From Wurfbainia villosa (Eukaryota > Streptophyta > Magnoliopsida > Zingiberales > Zingiberaceae): DNA of 64,000 nucleotides. The notes beneath the pieces are model-generated. The model worked only from the letters and a program-made list of their open reading frames with translations. It searched no databases and had not been told where the DNA came from. The stretch lies in contig CM046000.1 of assembly GCA_025175895.1 (NCBI GenBank), forward strand, positions 71,350,720 to 71,414,719, read 5' to 3'. Position numbers and translations under genes: made by a program. Every line of letters starts with the position of its first letter. Within the stretch, counting starts at the first letter, position 1. Shown here piece by piece: positions 46,343 to 59,740 of this stretch.

Positions 46343-47381
46343 CATGGTTTCCGATTTTGTGTGTTTAGGATTCGGGTACTTTTATGCACTTTTCATATAT
46401 TATATGTGCCAGATCAAAGTAGGATGTGCATAGGTTAACTTTTTGGTTGCAGACATAGGATCCAACTATTATGGCCATATGTGTGTATTTGATTGTATGT
46501 GTGTAATTGTAAAATTTAAAATCCTCGGGGTTGACGAGGCTAGTATTTAATTTTGTAATTAAGTACGACATTGTTTAGCCACTCTTTTTATTTTAGTTTA
46601 CTTTTGATCTAGATTTCATGTACACTCTTTCGTGGAGTATAGGATCGATGGATGTAAATTAACATAGATTTTCTCGGCTCGGATCTCCGGATGGCTTATA
46701 CATGGCATAGGAAGGAGCAGACGTGATGGCGATACGACAGGAGGCATATTGGAGACAAAAGCCATAATAGTTGGAAAATATTTTTTTTCATATTTATTGC
46801 TTCTTGTTTGATATGCATGTCGTAGGCTAGGAAAATTCTTCAATTTTAAATTACTAAGTGGCAGAGGGGTATTTTTATAAATTCCCATGACCTCCATTAC
46901 GATTTGACATGTGATGCAAACAAACTTGCGTGTAGTCTCTGAGTACCTTCCTCCCCATCGGATGAGTTTGTTTGTGGATCATAGGGTCGAATATAGTTAT
47001 AGGAAATTATTAAAGAGCGTATGTACTTTCCCATCGGAAGGCACATAACCCGAGATAATTAACTTGGTACCAAGTAATCGTGAACACTTAGATGCAAATA
47101 GGAGTATCCTCCCCATCGGAGTCACTGTTTTTATTTGTAGGGCCGAAGAGGAACCAACTATTAATTTTATTTGTCAAAAAGTAAGGTTGAGAAGATAGTA
47201 AAATTAATGGGTAAAACCTCCTCTTACAAATGTAGAATTCGTATACGTCCACACTATCATGGCATACGATATTCTGGGTGTTTTGAGGTGTTGGTTGATT
47301 TTAAAATTTTATTGTTTGAGGAATAAATAATTTTTTGAAATCTAATGTTTTGATCTATGTGATTCTTAGGTCTTTTTCAAA
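46343..47381 (+). other. Untranslated leader of element H
   Basis: No gene. The conserved CCCCATCGG motif is found near 46955 and 47110 and a variant (tcccatcgg) near 47030. A possible leader intron runs from 47181 (gtaagg) to 47369 (attcttag), 12 bases before the gag ATG. Confidence 0.75.
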
Positions 47382-48430
47382 ATGACTTTCAACCCACTTG
47401 CTGTGATACTGAAAGAAAATAAACTTACTGGACCCAATTATGTTGATTGGAAGAGGAATCTTGACATTGTCTTGACTGCTGAGGAATTCAAATATGTACT
47501 CCTCGAAGAGTGCCCTCCTAAGCCTGCGGATGATTCTGGGGAAAAGGACAAAGAGAGTTATAAGAAGTGGATCATGGCCGATGAGATGGCATGGTGTTAC
47601 ATTTTGGCATCTATGTCAAATGTACTGCAACATCAGCATCAAGCCATGCCCACTACTTATGACATGATGCTCAATCTCAAGGAGCTTTACGGGCACCAAA
47701 ATCGGGCTACTATGTAGGAAGCCATGAGGAACTTGATGACGACCACCATGATCGAGGGAACACCCATGAGGGATCATGTTCTCAAGATGATGGCTCATTT
47801 GAATGAGCTGGAAGTCTTGAGCGCTGAGATTGATGGGAAAACCCAGGTCGATATCATTCTCCAGTCTCTACCTAGGAGTTTTTAGTAGTTTTGCCTGAAT
47901 TACAACATGAGCAAAAGGTTGTATTCGTTTGCGGAGCTTCTGACAGAACTCTAAGCGGCAGAGGGGCTTTTTCGTCAGAGTGCTCAAGCTCAGGCCATGA
48001 TTACCCAAAAGGTTTCCACTACTAAGCCGAAAGACAAGAAGAAGAAGAAACAAAGTGGGGCAAAGGTGGCGGGAGGATCTCAGAGAGGAGTGAAGAAACG
48101 AAAGGCATGTGCTTCACTTGCAAGCAGACTGGACACTGGAAGAAGGACTGCCCCAATTTGAGTAGAACAAAAGGTTTTATTCGTTTGCAGAGCTTCTAAC
48201 AGAACTCCAAATGGCAGAGGGGCTTTTTTGTCAGAGTGCTCAAGCTCACGCCATGATTACCCAAAAGGTTTCTACTTCTAAGCCGAAAGGTAAGAAGAAG
48301 AAGAAACAAAGTGGGGCAAAGGTGGCGAGAGGATCTCAGGGAGGAGTGAAGAAGCCGAAAGGCATGTGCTTCACTTGCAAAAAGACTGGACACTGGAAGA
48401 AGGACTGCCCCAATTGGAGTAGAACAAAGG
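47382..48430 (+). pseudogene. gag: Element H gag pseudogene with duplicated nucleocapsid region
   Basis: Gag starts at ATG 47382 (MTFNPLAVILKENKLTGPNY) and is open for 111 codons to a TAG at 47715-47717. The frame continues with further stops near 47883 and 47953. The nucleocapsid part, from the KRLYSFAELLTEL segment through the zinc knuckle, occurs twice in tandem (47913-48168 and 48169-48424). The first copy has a one-base deletion near 48106 that shifts the frame. The second copy has an intact CFTCKKTGHWKKDC knuckle but lies in another frame. Capsid proteins of this type package element RNA. Confidence 0.88.
47913..48424 (+). repeat. 256-bp tandem duplication in the element H gag
   Basis: Two adjacent copies start at 47913 and 48169, each with aaaaggttgtattcgtttgc or its one-base variant, and end at the gcccc-aatt-gagtagaacaaa word. 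The copies differ by scattered substitutions and one indel. No other family member in this window has it. Confidence 0.9.
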
Positions 48431-51400
48431 TATATCTTTTGGTCTAGTCGTTGAACATGTTTAGTGGTGTTATCTACCGGAACTTACTGTGTAGATACGA
48501 GAGCCACTAATCATGTCTGCAATACTTTGCAGGGGTTCCAGGAAACCAAATGACTGGCTGAAAGGGAGATTACCATCTACTTGGGTGATGCTACGAAGGT
48601 AGCGGCTGTTGCAGTGGGAGATGTTTATTTGTCTTTTGAGAGGAATAAAGTTTTGGTTCTTAAGAATTGCCTTTATGTACCTTTATTTAGAAAGAATTTG
48701 ATTTCTGTTTCTAAATTGTTTATGGATGGATATTATATTTCTTTTAATGACAGAGTTGTTATAAAAAGGAATAGGAAGATTATCTGTTCTGGTGCATTGA
48801 TAGGAAATTTATAAACACTCGAACCAAAAGCTCCCATGATGCAAATAAAAGTAAATAACTCATCTTCTAATTCCAATAAGAGAAAAGAACCTTAGAAGAT
48901 GAACCAAACATATCTTTGGCATCTAAGGCTAGGCCATATTAACCTAAGCATAATTTAAAGGTTGATAGCTAATGGACCTCTGGGATCATTAGTGGTGGAA
49001 GATTACCCAACCTACAAATCTTTCTTGGAGGGTAAAATCACCAAGAGGCCTTTTAAGGCAAAGGGGTATAGAGCCAAAGATGTGTTTGAATTGGTTCATT
49101 CTGATTTGTGTGGTCCTATGTCTATCCAGGCAAGAGATGGTTTTGAATATTTCTCCTCTTTTATAGAGGATTATTCAAGATATGGATACATTTACTTGAT
49201 GCGCCGCAAGTCTGAATGCTTTGACAAGTTCAAAGAATTCAAGGTTGATGTGGAGAAACGTCAGGGTAAAAGTATCAAGACATTACGATCTGATCGTGGT
49301 GGTGAGTACCTCTTGGGTGAGTTTAGGAATTACTTATCAGAGGCTGGGATTCAATCCCAATTGTCTGCACCTGGCACACCCCAGTAGAATGGTGTAGTAG
49401 AGCGAAGGAATAAGACTCTTATAGAGATGGTTAGATCGATGATGAGTTATTCTGACTTGTCAGATTCGTTCTGAGGGTATGCTCTAGATACGACAGTGTA
49501 TATTCTGAACTTGGTACCATCTAAATCAGTGCCTTCTACTCCCATAGAATTGTGGATTGGGCGAAAGCCTAGTCTGAGACATATTCGAATTTGGGGGAGT
49601 CCAGCACATGTGCTAAAGGTAGATGCTAGTAAGTTGGAACCTCGTATAGAAGTGTGCAAGCTCATTGGCTATCCTAGAGGAACGAAAGGTGGTTTGTTTT
49701 ATAGTCCTAGAGATCATAGGGTGATTGTTAGTATGAATGTCAAATTTCTAGAGGAAGACTATGTGATGAACCATAAGCCCATGAGTAAGATTGTTCTGAA
49801 GGAATTGAGAGAGGAAGTCACTGCTTCAGTACCACCGGTACAAGAGGATATACCACAAGTCACTGCACCGCGTGTCATGGAGGATACACAGGTGATACCT
49901 CGTCATAGTGGGAGGGTTGTTAGACAGCCTGATAGATTCATGTTCTTGGGAGAATCTTCTGATTTGATCCCTAGAAAACATGAACCTGATCCCTGGACAT
50001 ATGACGAGGCGATCCAAGATAAAGATGCGATATCTTGGCAAAGTGTGATGAATTCTGAGATAGAATCTATGGATTCAAATCAAGTCTGGGAGCTAGAAGA
50101 ACCATCCAATTGTGTAAAAGTCATTGGATGCAAGTGGATCTACAAAAGAAAGAGAGGAATAGACGGGAAGGTTGAGACCTTCAAAGCGAGACTTGTTGCG
50201 AAGGGGTATACTCAAAAAGAGGGCATCGATTATGAGGAGACCTTTTTGCTGGTAGCCATACTTAATTCTATTCGAATTCTCTTATTTATTGCTACTCATA
50301 TGGATTATGAGGTGTGGAAGTTGGATGTCAATACAACTTTCCGTAATGGAAGTCTTGAGGAAAACATCTATATGAAGCAACCAGAAGGATTCATTGCAAA
50401 GGGAAAAGAGAATCTTGTGTGCAAGCTTAATCAGTCAATTTATGGATTGAAGCAAGCATCGAGATCTTCGAACATCCGCTTTGATGAGGTAATCCAGTCT
50501 TATGGATTTATTCAAAGTTCGGATGAGTCTTGTGTATACAAGAGATGTGATGGAAATGTAGTGGTATTTTATGTACTATACGTAGATGACATTTTGTTAA
50601 TTGGCAACAATGTCAAGGTGTTATCGGACGTAAGGGTATGGTTTTCCAAACAGTTTGATATGAAGGACTTGGGAGAAGTGGGACACATCCTTGGGATCAA
50701 GGTTATAAGGGATCGCAAGAAAAGGATGTTGTGCTTATCTCAAGCTTCATACATAGACACCATTATGGATCGTTTTAGCATGAAAAACTCCATGAAAGGT
50801 TTTCTACCTTTCAGGCATGGAGTTCCTTTATCTAAGGAGATGTGTCATAGAACATCAAAGGAGATAGAGGAGATGAAGGCGGTTCCTTTTGCTTCGGCAG
50901 TAGGAAGCCTCATGTATACTATGCTATATACGAGATCGGATATCTGCTTTGCCATTACCATGGTTAGCATATATCAGAGTAGTCTAGGACAGGAACATTG
51001 GCCTGCGGTAAAGCATATATTGAAGTACCTGAGAAGGTCTAGGGATTATATGCTAGTTTACCAGGCAGACCAATTACTTCCTGTAGGTTACACAGATTCT
51101 GACTTCCAATCAGATTAGGATAATAGTAAGTCTACCTTAGGTTTTGTGTTTACTTTGAAATGTGGAGCCATTGTATGGAGTAGTGTCAAGTAGAAATACG
51201 TGGCAGACTCTACAAAAGAAGTTGAGTATGTGGCGGCCTCTAAGGCGGCCAAAGAAGCTATGTGGCTATTGAACTTCTTGATGGACTTGGATGTGATTCC
51301 TGGTTTAACCAGAACTATCACAATTTATTGTGATAATAGTGGTGCAGTTGCAAACTCGAAGGAACCACGAGCCAATAAGGCAAGTAAACACATAGAGCGA

Positions 51401-51559
51401 AAGTACCACCTGATACGAGAAATCGTAAAGCGAGGAGAAGTTGATGTGGCCAAGATTGCATCAGAAGATAACCTGGCAGATCCTTTCACTAAGGCCCTTC
51501 CAGCGAGAGCTTTTGATAGGCATATGGAGGGAATGAGAATCAGATGTATGGAAGTATGA
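48431..51559 (+). pseudogene. pol: Element H pol pseudogene
   Basis: Copia pol in one frame from about 48460, in open pieces 48581-48814, 48962-49387, 49496-51118 and 51200-51559. The protease site at 48494-48502 is DTR instead of DTG. Integrase keeps HSDLCG and SDRGGEY, but TAG replaces Gln in the segment before the catalytic Glu (49384-49386). RT is open in a 540-codon stretch with YVDD intact at 50579-50590. RNase H is split by TAG at 51116-51118 and has further changes. The end (ADPFTKALPARAFDRH) matches the C-terminus of the element C ORF. Inactive. Confidence 0.9.
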
Positions 51560-51592
51560 GGACTGCATAGTCTATTAGTATAATTGTGAGAT

Positions 51593-53484
51593 TGTTGGGA
51601 TGTATACTGAAAAGTCTATCTTTTGTATGAACATCTTTATTTTTTGAAATAAGAATCACATGATCATTGTTTGCATATTTATGGTTATGCATATCGTCTA
51701 ATACATTACATTGTAGATAACATTGTGTGTAGTGTCACAAGGGAGATCATGTTATCAGTTCCTTGTAAAGTATAAGTAAAGGCTCACAACCGAGATGGTT
51801 ATGGAAAAACCATTGGTATGGTTGCAGTGTAATTTGGTATTGGTTTGTCTTGACCATAGAATTACCCTAGTACACTTTGTGTGTATTGAGCAGGACCAAC
51901 TTAGAGGTTATTCGATTTATTACTGACTACATAATCGAATCGGAGCTCAGATATTATGTTGTACATGCTCTTAATCCCGATATAATAACAGGCACATATA
52001 CTTATTATTCATTTCTTTGATTACCAATGGGCGAGATTTATTGAGTAAATCGATAGGCTCAGTAAGTTGGGAAATGATATTATTTATATGGTGTGCTATT
52101 GATTATAGGAGGAAACAGTGTCCTATATATTAGGATGATGATGTCCCCTTGAGGAGCTCATAAGGTTCATCATGTAAACCCTGCTGGTGGACATGGTCCG
52201 ACATGATGATAAGGTTGAGTGGTACTACTCATGAAGTTAGATGTTGATTAATTAATTGTTAGTAAATTAATTAATTGACGTTATTCGAGATCTTAAACAC
52301 GGGGAGATAAATGTACACATAATATATGGAGCCCATATTAACTTATGGGGGTTGGTGAGGTAGATCAATGATAATCCTCTAGTGGAATGGATTATCATTA
52401 ATGGATCGAACTTTATGTGGGTTTGATCCATTGGGTGGCCAAGATCTAACTCCTCCTCATGGTCTCTATCGTAGCCTATTAAAACCCTCAAGGAGTCTAG
52501 ATCCGTTGATGGAAAATAAAACACTAGATCCGACGGTGGAGATTAAATCTCTAGATCCGACGGTTGAGATTAAATCTTTAGATCTGACGGTTGAGATTAA
52601 ATCCCTAGATCTGACGGTGGAGATTAAAAGGAGGCTTAAGCCTAACTCTGTAAAAAGGGTAGCCAAGGCTTGGGCGTGAACATACTTTGGGAGATTAGGG
52701 TTTTTGTTTCCCTAGGCTTGGGCGGCAAGAAACCTTGGAGGGCTAGGGTTTGGGTTGAAGGGGTGGGCGACAACTTGTCTTCCCTCTCCTTTAGGGCCGG
52801 CGACAACTCAAGAGAAGGACTAGGGTTTTCTCTTCTCTCTTCCTCTTTGCCGACATCTCCTTTCCCTTGGGTAGCTTCTTCTTCTTCCATTGGAGCTCTT
52901 GGTCGGCGTTCATCTATTGAAGTTGGCCGGCGTTCAAACTTCTCCCTCTCCTTAGTGTCGGCGGACACCAAGGAACTTGTCCTTGGTGGTTGGTGCAAGT
53001 AAGGAGAAGAAGAGTGCTTTTCTACTCCCTCTTGTTCGGAGCGAGCAAGGAAAGGAAGATCGTGATTTAGGAGGCTTCATCTCTTGGAGGATCGTTGCCC
53101 ACACAACGTCCAAGAGAAGGATAGAACATACCATAGAAGCCCTCGAGGTAAACAAGAGGTATAAATCTTGTTTTGCTTTCCTTTTGTTTCTTTGTATGCT
53201 GCATGTTTTTATTATGTGGCTAATTTACTTGGACCACGAATACAAATACAAAAACCGGTGATCCGTACATCGTCTATTCCGCGGCTATTCGAAGAATAGA
53301 GGTAGGTTGCTTGGACAATAAGTTTGTTCAAGTGACCACTCTAATCGGATAGCACGATGATGGAACGGTAGCTTGGGTAATCCATAATTGTCATGGATTA
53401 ATTTTTTTTTAATCCGGGGAAGAAGACGGGATCGCCATGAACAAGCAACCGAGTTGAAGTGGGAAGCGAAGTTTCCTACCTTCA
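51593..53484 (+). repeat. 3' LTR of element H
   Basis: 1892 bp, TGTTGGGATG to CCTACCTTCA, preceded by the weak purine tract ttgtgagat. Four 27-bp units lie at 52522-52629. The ORFs on both strands at 52267-53261 come from the repeat and leader and are not genes. Confidence 0.93.
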
Positions 53485-54057
53485 CACATCCCTCCACATA
53501 ATTTGTTACATACCCAGTAATCGCCTTTATAGTCCACCCATTTACGGGTGACATTTGACGAAGCCAAAGTATGCAACTCCTTATATAGGGAACCATGGTG
53601 ACTTTAGGCCCAAGGACTAATAGTCATACTAATAGTCACATGAGAAAGTATATGAAAATCATATAACGATCCATGATACTTTCTCATGGCGGGTTATTCA
53701 GTATACATTCTCCAATGCATACCCATATGTCAACTTGATATCACATATCCATGACTTGTGAGATCAAGTCATCGAGTTGACCTACATGCTAGTCTCTTCG
53801 CATTAACTTTGTCCCGGAATGTTAATACTTGACTAGGAATGATTAAGAGTAGTATTCTCTATATCATCTTATTATCGATTCAACCAATCAATTGATATAG
53901 ATAAGAACCTTCTACTCAAGGACGTTATTATATTTAGTTATTTGACACCAATACAAGTAAGTATAATAACCATGCCTTTATAAAATAGGAATATGATACA
54001 ACAAGTCCATAAGACGATCATCACATGATTAGCTCTAGGATTTTCACTAACACAAAT

Positions 54058-54203
54058 GAGTCAATAAGAGATATTGATCTCATTTGTTTGAGTGAATCTA
54101 CTTGGGGATCAAGAGCACAAAGATTTATATGAGGATGACACGATCTATGCATCATTCATCGATCTAGATATCGAGGATTGAAGGACACAGTTATATATTA
54201 TAG
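54058..54203 (+). repeat. LTR E, second part
   Basis: It continues LTR E after element F (duplication caaat at 54053-54057) and aligns with the minus-strand F LTR around 31270-31430. It stops at 54203, where the LTR of element I begins. The probable TSD of I, tatag at 54199-54203, cannot be checked because the other end is outside. Confidence 0.7.
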
Positions 54204-56526
54204 TGTTCGGATTCCCCAAAACTGACATGGATGTGTGTTCGAACACATTTCGCAAATGTGCACACAGCGGAAGCAAAAACAAGTAATAAACTAATTTATT
54301 ACAATACACACACCACACTCATGCAGGATACAACATGTGCAGACATGATCTCCATTTCAAATTTTACAATAAAGATAAACTAATCTATGTATACCTGACG
54401 AATTATGTGAAGTGGAAATGACATCAACCTTAGTGACCCTCGTAAGTTTAGCCTCTATCCGTATCCAAACAGAGTATCGTCAGGATAACTTCAACAAGCT
54501 ACGAGCCCCGTCTTCAAGCGAGATACTAGTCTCGTGTCAAAGACGTTATGATCCAAAAGACGATCACAATTCGAATACAATCTGAATCCAAAATGAGTTT
54601 TGTAAATTTGCTTCTCGAAAGCAATTTTCGTCAACCAATTGACAAAACTTCGATCCTCCACCAAAGAGGATTGTAAGAGATCCAATCCTCCATAAGGAGG
54701 TCGCTGTCGGAGTTCCAAACGATGGCTAAATGACGCTCTCATCGCAAAAGACACAAGCTTTCCAAGAGGGTAGCTTGGTGGAGGAAGGTTTTCAAACAAG
54801 CAAGGATGGTCGGCGGCAGCTAAGGGGGTTGGCGATTGGTGGCAGTCCGACGGGTGGAGCTCCCGGTCGATGGCTAGGGCTGCTGGCCGCTGGTGGTGGC
54901 TGGAAAGGAGGTGGCCAAATAATTTTGGATGACACCAAGGTGTTGGGCGACAACAACAAGAGAGCCGGCGCACAAAAGAGGGAGAGGAGAAGAGAAAATG
55001 GCTAGGGTTTCACAAACCTTAGTCGATCGATATGGGTTATCTCTCAATCTCATTATTTATAGAGAACGTATCTCTTATCCAATAAGAAACTTTTTCTCAA
55101 GACCTTTTCTCAAGACCTCTTCTCTAAAACCTTTTCTCAAGAAACCTTTTCTCAAAGGGTTATTGGTTCACAACCAAAACCCGTTAACCCGCACCATTAA
55201 CTTAAGTTAAAATAAACCAAACCACGTTGGTATATTTTAAGTTAAAGTGAACCGAACCAACTTTGGTTCATTCATTTAAAACAAGCCAAACCCCTTTGGT
55301 TTATTTTCCACCATTGGATTAGAACCAAACCAATTTGGTTAATCTATCATGTCTTCATAAGACTCGGCCCAACCATGCTTCTGATGTGACTGAAACAATT
55401 TTATGCTCACTCCATGTTTGGTCAAACCAAACCAACTATCTCTCGATCTGAGAATCCCATTCTCAAACTTGTTTTAAATCCTTCAGATAACACACGTAGT
55501 GAGTGTGACCAAATAGGTTCCCAATTTATGTTGGTCGTCTATAATTAACCATTAATTATAGAACGAACATGAGTGGCACATAGTAGTACATCATGATTCC
55601 CAATTAACCGAAAAATCAACTGTTGACCCTAGAACAACTTGTGAAACCTTTCAGCAGCTACAGTGAGTCATGTCCTGTTCCCTTCACTCATCTTATACCC
55701 ACTTGGATCAGGACATGGTCCATTGTGTCAGTCCCCACAAGGCTGACCACAACACACCTAGCCAAGTATTACTTCATCATCCTCCGAATTCTAGTTACTA
55801 CACATGTATCCAAGAGTACCATACTCCAAACATGTAATGCTTTGGCCAAAGACTTTAGTAACAATCCGACAAGATGTCATAGGGTATACATCTCCTTGCA
55901 AGGAGTGGTAAATCCTCTGTAGGCTATTCAAACACCTTCGGCCACTTCAACTCATACCCAGTCATCCCGGGTCCACATCTCCTCAAAGATGCTTGCTTAA
56001 GATGTCAAAGCATAAGTCTTCATGACCAAGATGACTTGAATACCATAAGTCGTAGGAACATCTCACTTAAGCTGTAGTAAGAACTTCATTGACATATTCA
56101 TATATGCTGAGAACCATATGAAGTCTTATAGCTAGTCACTCCAATGACCTAGTTACCATAACTAACATCCACTGTTAACTCCAAACATCACAATGTCTCC
56201 AGCTAGTAAGAAACATTTGCTTGGATAAACCAAAGAGTATAACTCATGCTTGTCTCAACTAAATTAATGGTGTCTGAATACATCAATTCATTGACTAGGG
56301 ATAATTTTAATACATCATAATTACACATGTAGAGATACTCACTACTTGTGATCCAATCACAAATTCTCTCATGTTGTGAATCGTATTGCGAATATTTAGT
56401 AAATGAGTTTAAGATCCAATCAAATACATGAAAACATGTATACTCAAATAATGAATCTTCATTTATCCAATAAATGGTTAAACCATAAGGTGATTGCCTT
56501 AGGACATCTCTCATATATAACTAACA
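54204..56526 (-). repeat. 3' LTR of element I
   Basis: 2323 bp with TGTTCGG at the low end and CTAACA at the high end, so TGTTAG...CCGAACA on the minus strand. The adjacent aactcccactt (56527-56537) is the polypurine tract on the minus strand. The partner LTR is not visible. The Gly-rich ORF at 54730-55005 and its antisense mate (54491-54973) lie in the transcribed part of the LTR and have no domain. Confidence 0.82.
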
Positions 56527-59500
56527 AACTCCCACTTAGCCTAATGTCAATCGCTATTATATTCAATACCATAAGCTCTAACATGACCCTCAATCTTACT
56601 TTGAGGTAAGCCCTTAGTTAAAGGATCCACTAAGTTCCTTTCAGTAGGAATCTTCTCGATTTGTATTTCCTTACTACTTATGATCTCTCTGATCAAATGA
56701 TAGCAGCGAAGCATATGTTTGGATCATTGATGAGACCACATCAAGTTCAAAGACGAACTTCTTGATCCAAATCACTTCCTTTTTTACTTCCAAAGCTACA
56801 ATGTATTCTGCCTGAATGGCAGAATCCACTATAGTGTCTCATTTAGAACCTTTCCAACTTATTGTACCTCCATTCAAGGTGAATATGTACCCAGATTGAG
56901 ACCTAGAATAATCCTTGTCTGTCTGGAAGTTGGCATCCCTATACTCTCATATTACCATATCACCACCCTCTCCATATATTAGAAACACATCCTTAGTTCT
57001 TCTCAAGTACCTAAGGATTATCTTAACAGCCGCCCAATGATCCATTCCTGGATCAGACTGGTATCTACTCATGACACTCAGAGCATACGATACAATGGGC
57101 CTTGCACATAACATAACATACATGATAGATCCTATTACGGATGCATACGGGATCATACTCATGCAAATCCTCTCGTCTTCTATGCGCAGACACAGACTTC
57201 GAAAGGTGTATCCCAAGTCTGATAGGAAGGAAACCCTTCATAGATTCTGACATAATAAACCTCTTTAGCACTCGGTCTATATATGTAGATGGCAAAAGGC
57301 CAAGCAACTGTTTCGATCTATCTCTATATATCTTAATTAGGAGGATATAGGTTACTTCTGCCAAGTCTTTCATGGAGAATGTTTTGGATAACCAAATTCT
57401 AATTGACTGTAAGATAGATATATCATTTCCTATAAGTAATATGTCATCGACATAAGACACTAGGAATATGACTGCACTCCCACTATCCTTTTTGTACACA
57501 CAGGGTTTGTCTAAATTCTGTGAGAAATCAAACCTTTTGATTGTCTTATCAAAATGGATATTCCAACTCCTGGATGCTTGCTTTAGTTCATATATGGACC
57601 ATCAAAGCTTGCATGCCTTGGTTTTATCAACCGATGTGAAACCCTCGGGTTGTATCATATACACGTCCATAAGAAGGTTTCCATTAAGGAAAGTCATTTT
57701 CACATTCATCTGCCATATCTCATAATCATAATGAGCCGCTATGGCTAGGAGCATACGAATGGATTTAAGCATAGCTACTGGCGAATAGGTTTTTCCATAA
57801 TCAACATCTTGCTTTTGACGATAGCTTTCGCCACTAATCTAGCCTTAAAGGTAATCACATTATCATCCATGTCGATTTTCTTCTTGAAAACTCTCTTTCA
57901 CCCTATAGGCTTAATGCCTTCAGGTGGGTCCACCAAGTTCCAATCTTAATTTCCATAGATGGAATCCATTTTTGACTTCATGGCTTCAAGCCATTTGTCC
58001 CTTTCTGAACTTTTCAGAATTTCTTCATAACTAGTAGGCTCCTCATCATCAATGAGTAACACATCATTCGATTCACTTATGAGAAATCCATATTTCTTAA
58101 GAATGTTGCATGTTCTACTAGATCTACGAAGATGTAGTGTCACAATAGGTTCAACTGATGTCTCATCACTAAGAGTTATCGGTTGAGGTGCTTGATCGGG
58201 TATCTCTTAAATGTCTATTGGAGTCTCTTAAACCTCCTCAAGTTCAATGATACTCCCGCTATTTTATCACAAGAGAAACTCTTACTCTAGAAACACAGCA
58301 TGACTTTGAACAAACACATTTGTTTCCATAGGATGATAGAATTAATAATCCCTCGTTTCCTTAAGGTTTCAAATAAATAGACATTTATTAGACTTAGCAT
58401 CCAGTTTGTCTGATACAGTCCGCTTCACATAAGCAGGACAATCTCATATCTTCAAGTATGATAAATGAGGTTTCTTACTATTCCATATCTCATATGGAGT
58501 AGTGGAGACTTCCTTGGTCGGGACTCTATTTCGCAAGTAAATAGTTGTCTAAAGTGCATAGCGCCAAAAGGATTTGGGAAGATTTGCGTGATTCATCATT
58601 GACCTAACCATGTCCAACAAGGTTTGATTTTATCTCTCAGACACATCGTTAAGCTGTGGTGTATATGGAGGAGTCCATTGAGATAATATACCATTGTCCC
58701 TTAGATAATCTAGAAACTCTTGACTCAAGTATTCACCACCTCGATCAGATCGAAGTATTTTAATACTTTTTCCAAGTTGTTTCTCCACTTCATTTTTGAA
58801 TTCTTTGACCTTTTCAAAGGATTCAGACTTGTGTTTCATAAATAACACATACCCATACCATGAGTAATCATCGGTAAAGGTGATCAAGTAGTCATAGCTT
58901 CCTAGGGCATGAGTTGACATAGGTCCGCATACATCAGTATGTATTAGACCAAGCAACTCTCCCACTGGTTCACCTTTTCCAGTAAAAGGTAACTTAGTCA
59001 TCTTGCCTTTTAAGCATGATTCGCATGTATCGAATGAATCAAATTCAAATGATTCTAGAATTCCACATCAGTGTAATTCGGATATGCGTTTCTTGCTTAT
59101 ATAGCCAAGACGACAATGCCAAATATAGGAGTCTAATTGATTATCATTCCGAGCACCCTTGTTGCTCACTTTGATATTGAAAATGTCACTGGATACGTCC
59201 TATGTATAAATACCATTGTATAAAGTTCAAGTCCCATAAAGAACTCCATTCAATGTTATGTAACAATAATTGTTACTAAAAGTCAAATGGTACCCATTTC
59301 TATTTAAACAAGAAATAGAAATGATGTTCTTTATCAAGGGAGGAATGAAATAGCAATTGTCCAATTCTAAGACAAGTCCTGTAGGGAGCTTCAACAGATA
59401 CGTTCCGATGTCGAGTGCAACAACCTTTGCTCCATTCCCAACACGTAAATTTGACTCTCCCTTGATGAGTCTTCTTCTATTCCTTAACCCATGTATGTCA

Positions 59501-59740
59501 TTACATATATGTGAGCCACACCCAGTATCCAATACCCAAGTGTTTGAGGAAAAAGAATGACAATCAATAACGAAGATATCTAAAGAAGATGGGTCATCAT
59601 ATGCCTTATTATTCTTCACGGGCTCAGGATAAATCTTGGAGTTTCTTCGCCAATGGCCCTCCTTTCCACAATGATTGCAAGTGCCCTTTTGAGTTGGTTC
59701 TACCTTTTTAGCCTTTTCTTCTTCCCATTCTATTGTTCCT
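56527..59740 (-). pseudogene. gag-pol: Gag-pol pseudogene of copia element I
   Basis: Heavily decayed. From high to low: zinc knuckle CNHCGKEGHWRR with Ser replacing the last Cys; protease WVLDTGCGSH intact in an open piece 59619-59227; pre-integrase WHCRLG; integrase in 59001-58630 with HTDVCGP, TDDYSW and SDRGGEY; RT with many stops around 58140-57500, where the catalytic motif region is readable as YVDD in the piece 57499-57065; RNase H region near 56950-56820 as fragments only. Dozens of stops and shifts indicate an older insertion than C or H. Confidence 0.85.

Larger units (their letters stand above)
44464..53484 (+). mobile_element. Ty1/copia element H
   Basis: 9021 bp with both LTRs, inserted in the 5' LTR of F between duplications cacat at 44459-44463 and 53485-53489. 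Internal order: primer site 46331, leader, gag 47382, pol to 51559, 3' LTR. The two LTRs differ at roughly 5% of positions in the first 490 bp by eye. Gag-pol has many stops and frameshifts. Same family as A, C and J. Confidence 0.94.
30305..54052 (-). mobile_element. Ty1/copia element F (hosts G and H in its 5' LTR)
   Basis: It is bounded by perfect TSDs caaat at 30300-30304 and 54053-54057. On the minus strand: 5' LTR (54052 down to 37725, split twice), primer site 37723-37711, leader, gag-pol 36081-32101, 3' LTR 32100-30305. The 5' LTR pieces 37725-37973, 43482-44463 and 53490-54052 total 1794 bp against 1796 bp for the 3' LTR. It belongs to a different copia family from A/C/H/J, with Tnt1-like gag and pol features. 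Confidence 0.92.
37725..54052 (-). repeat. 5' LTR of element F, split by G and H
   Basis: LTR sequence lies at 37725-37973, 43482-44463 and 53490-54052, colinear with the 3' LTR at 30305-32100. The gaps are element G (TSD gaaat) and element H (TSD cacat). The terminal TG next to the primer site has mutated to TT. Confidence 0.92.

Noticed and set aside
54491..55005. Gly-rich ORF and its antisense partner in the LTR of element I
   Set aside because: They are inside an LTR, have no recognisable domain, and long overlapping frames on both strands suggest composition effects.
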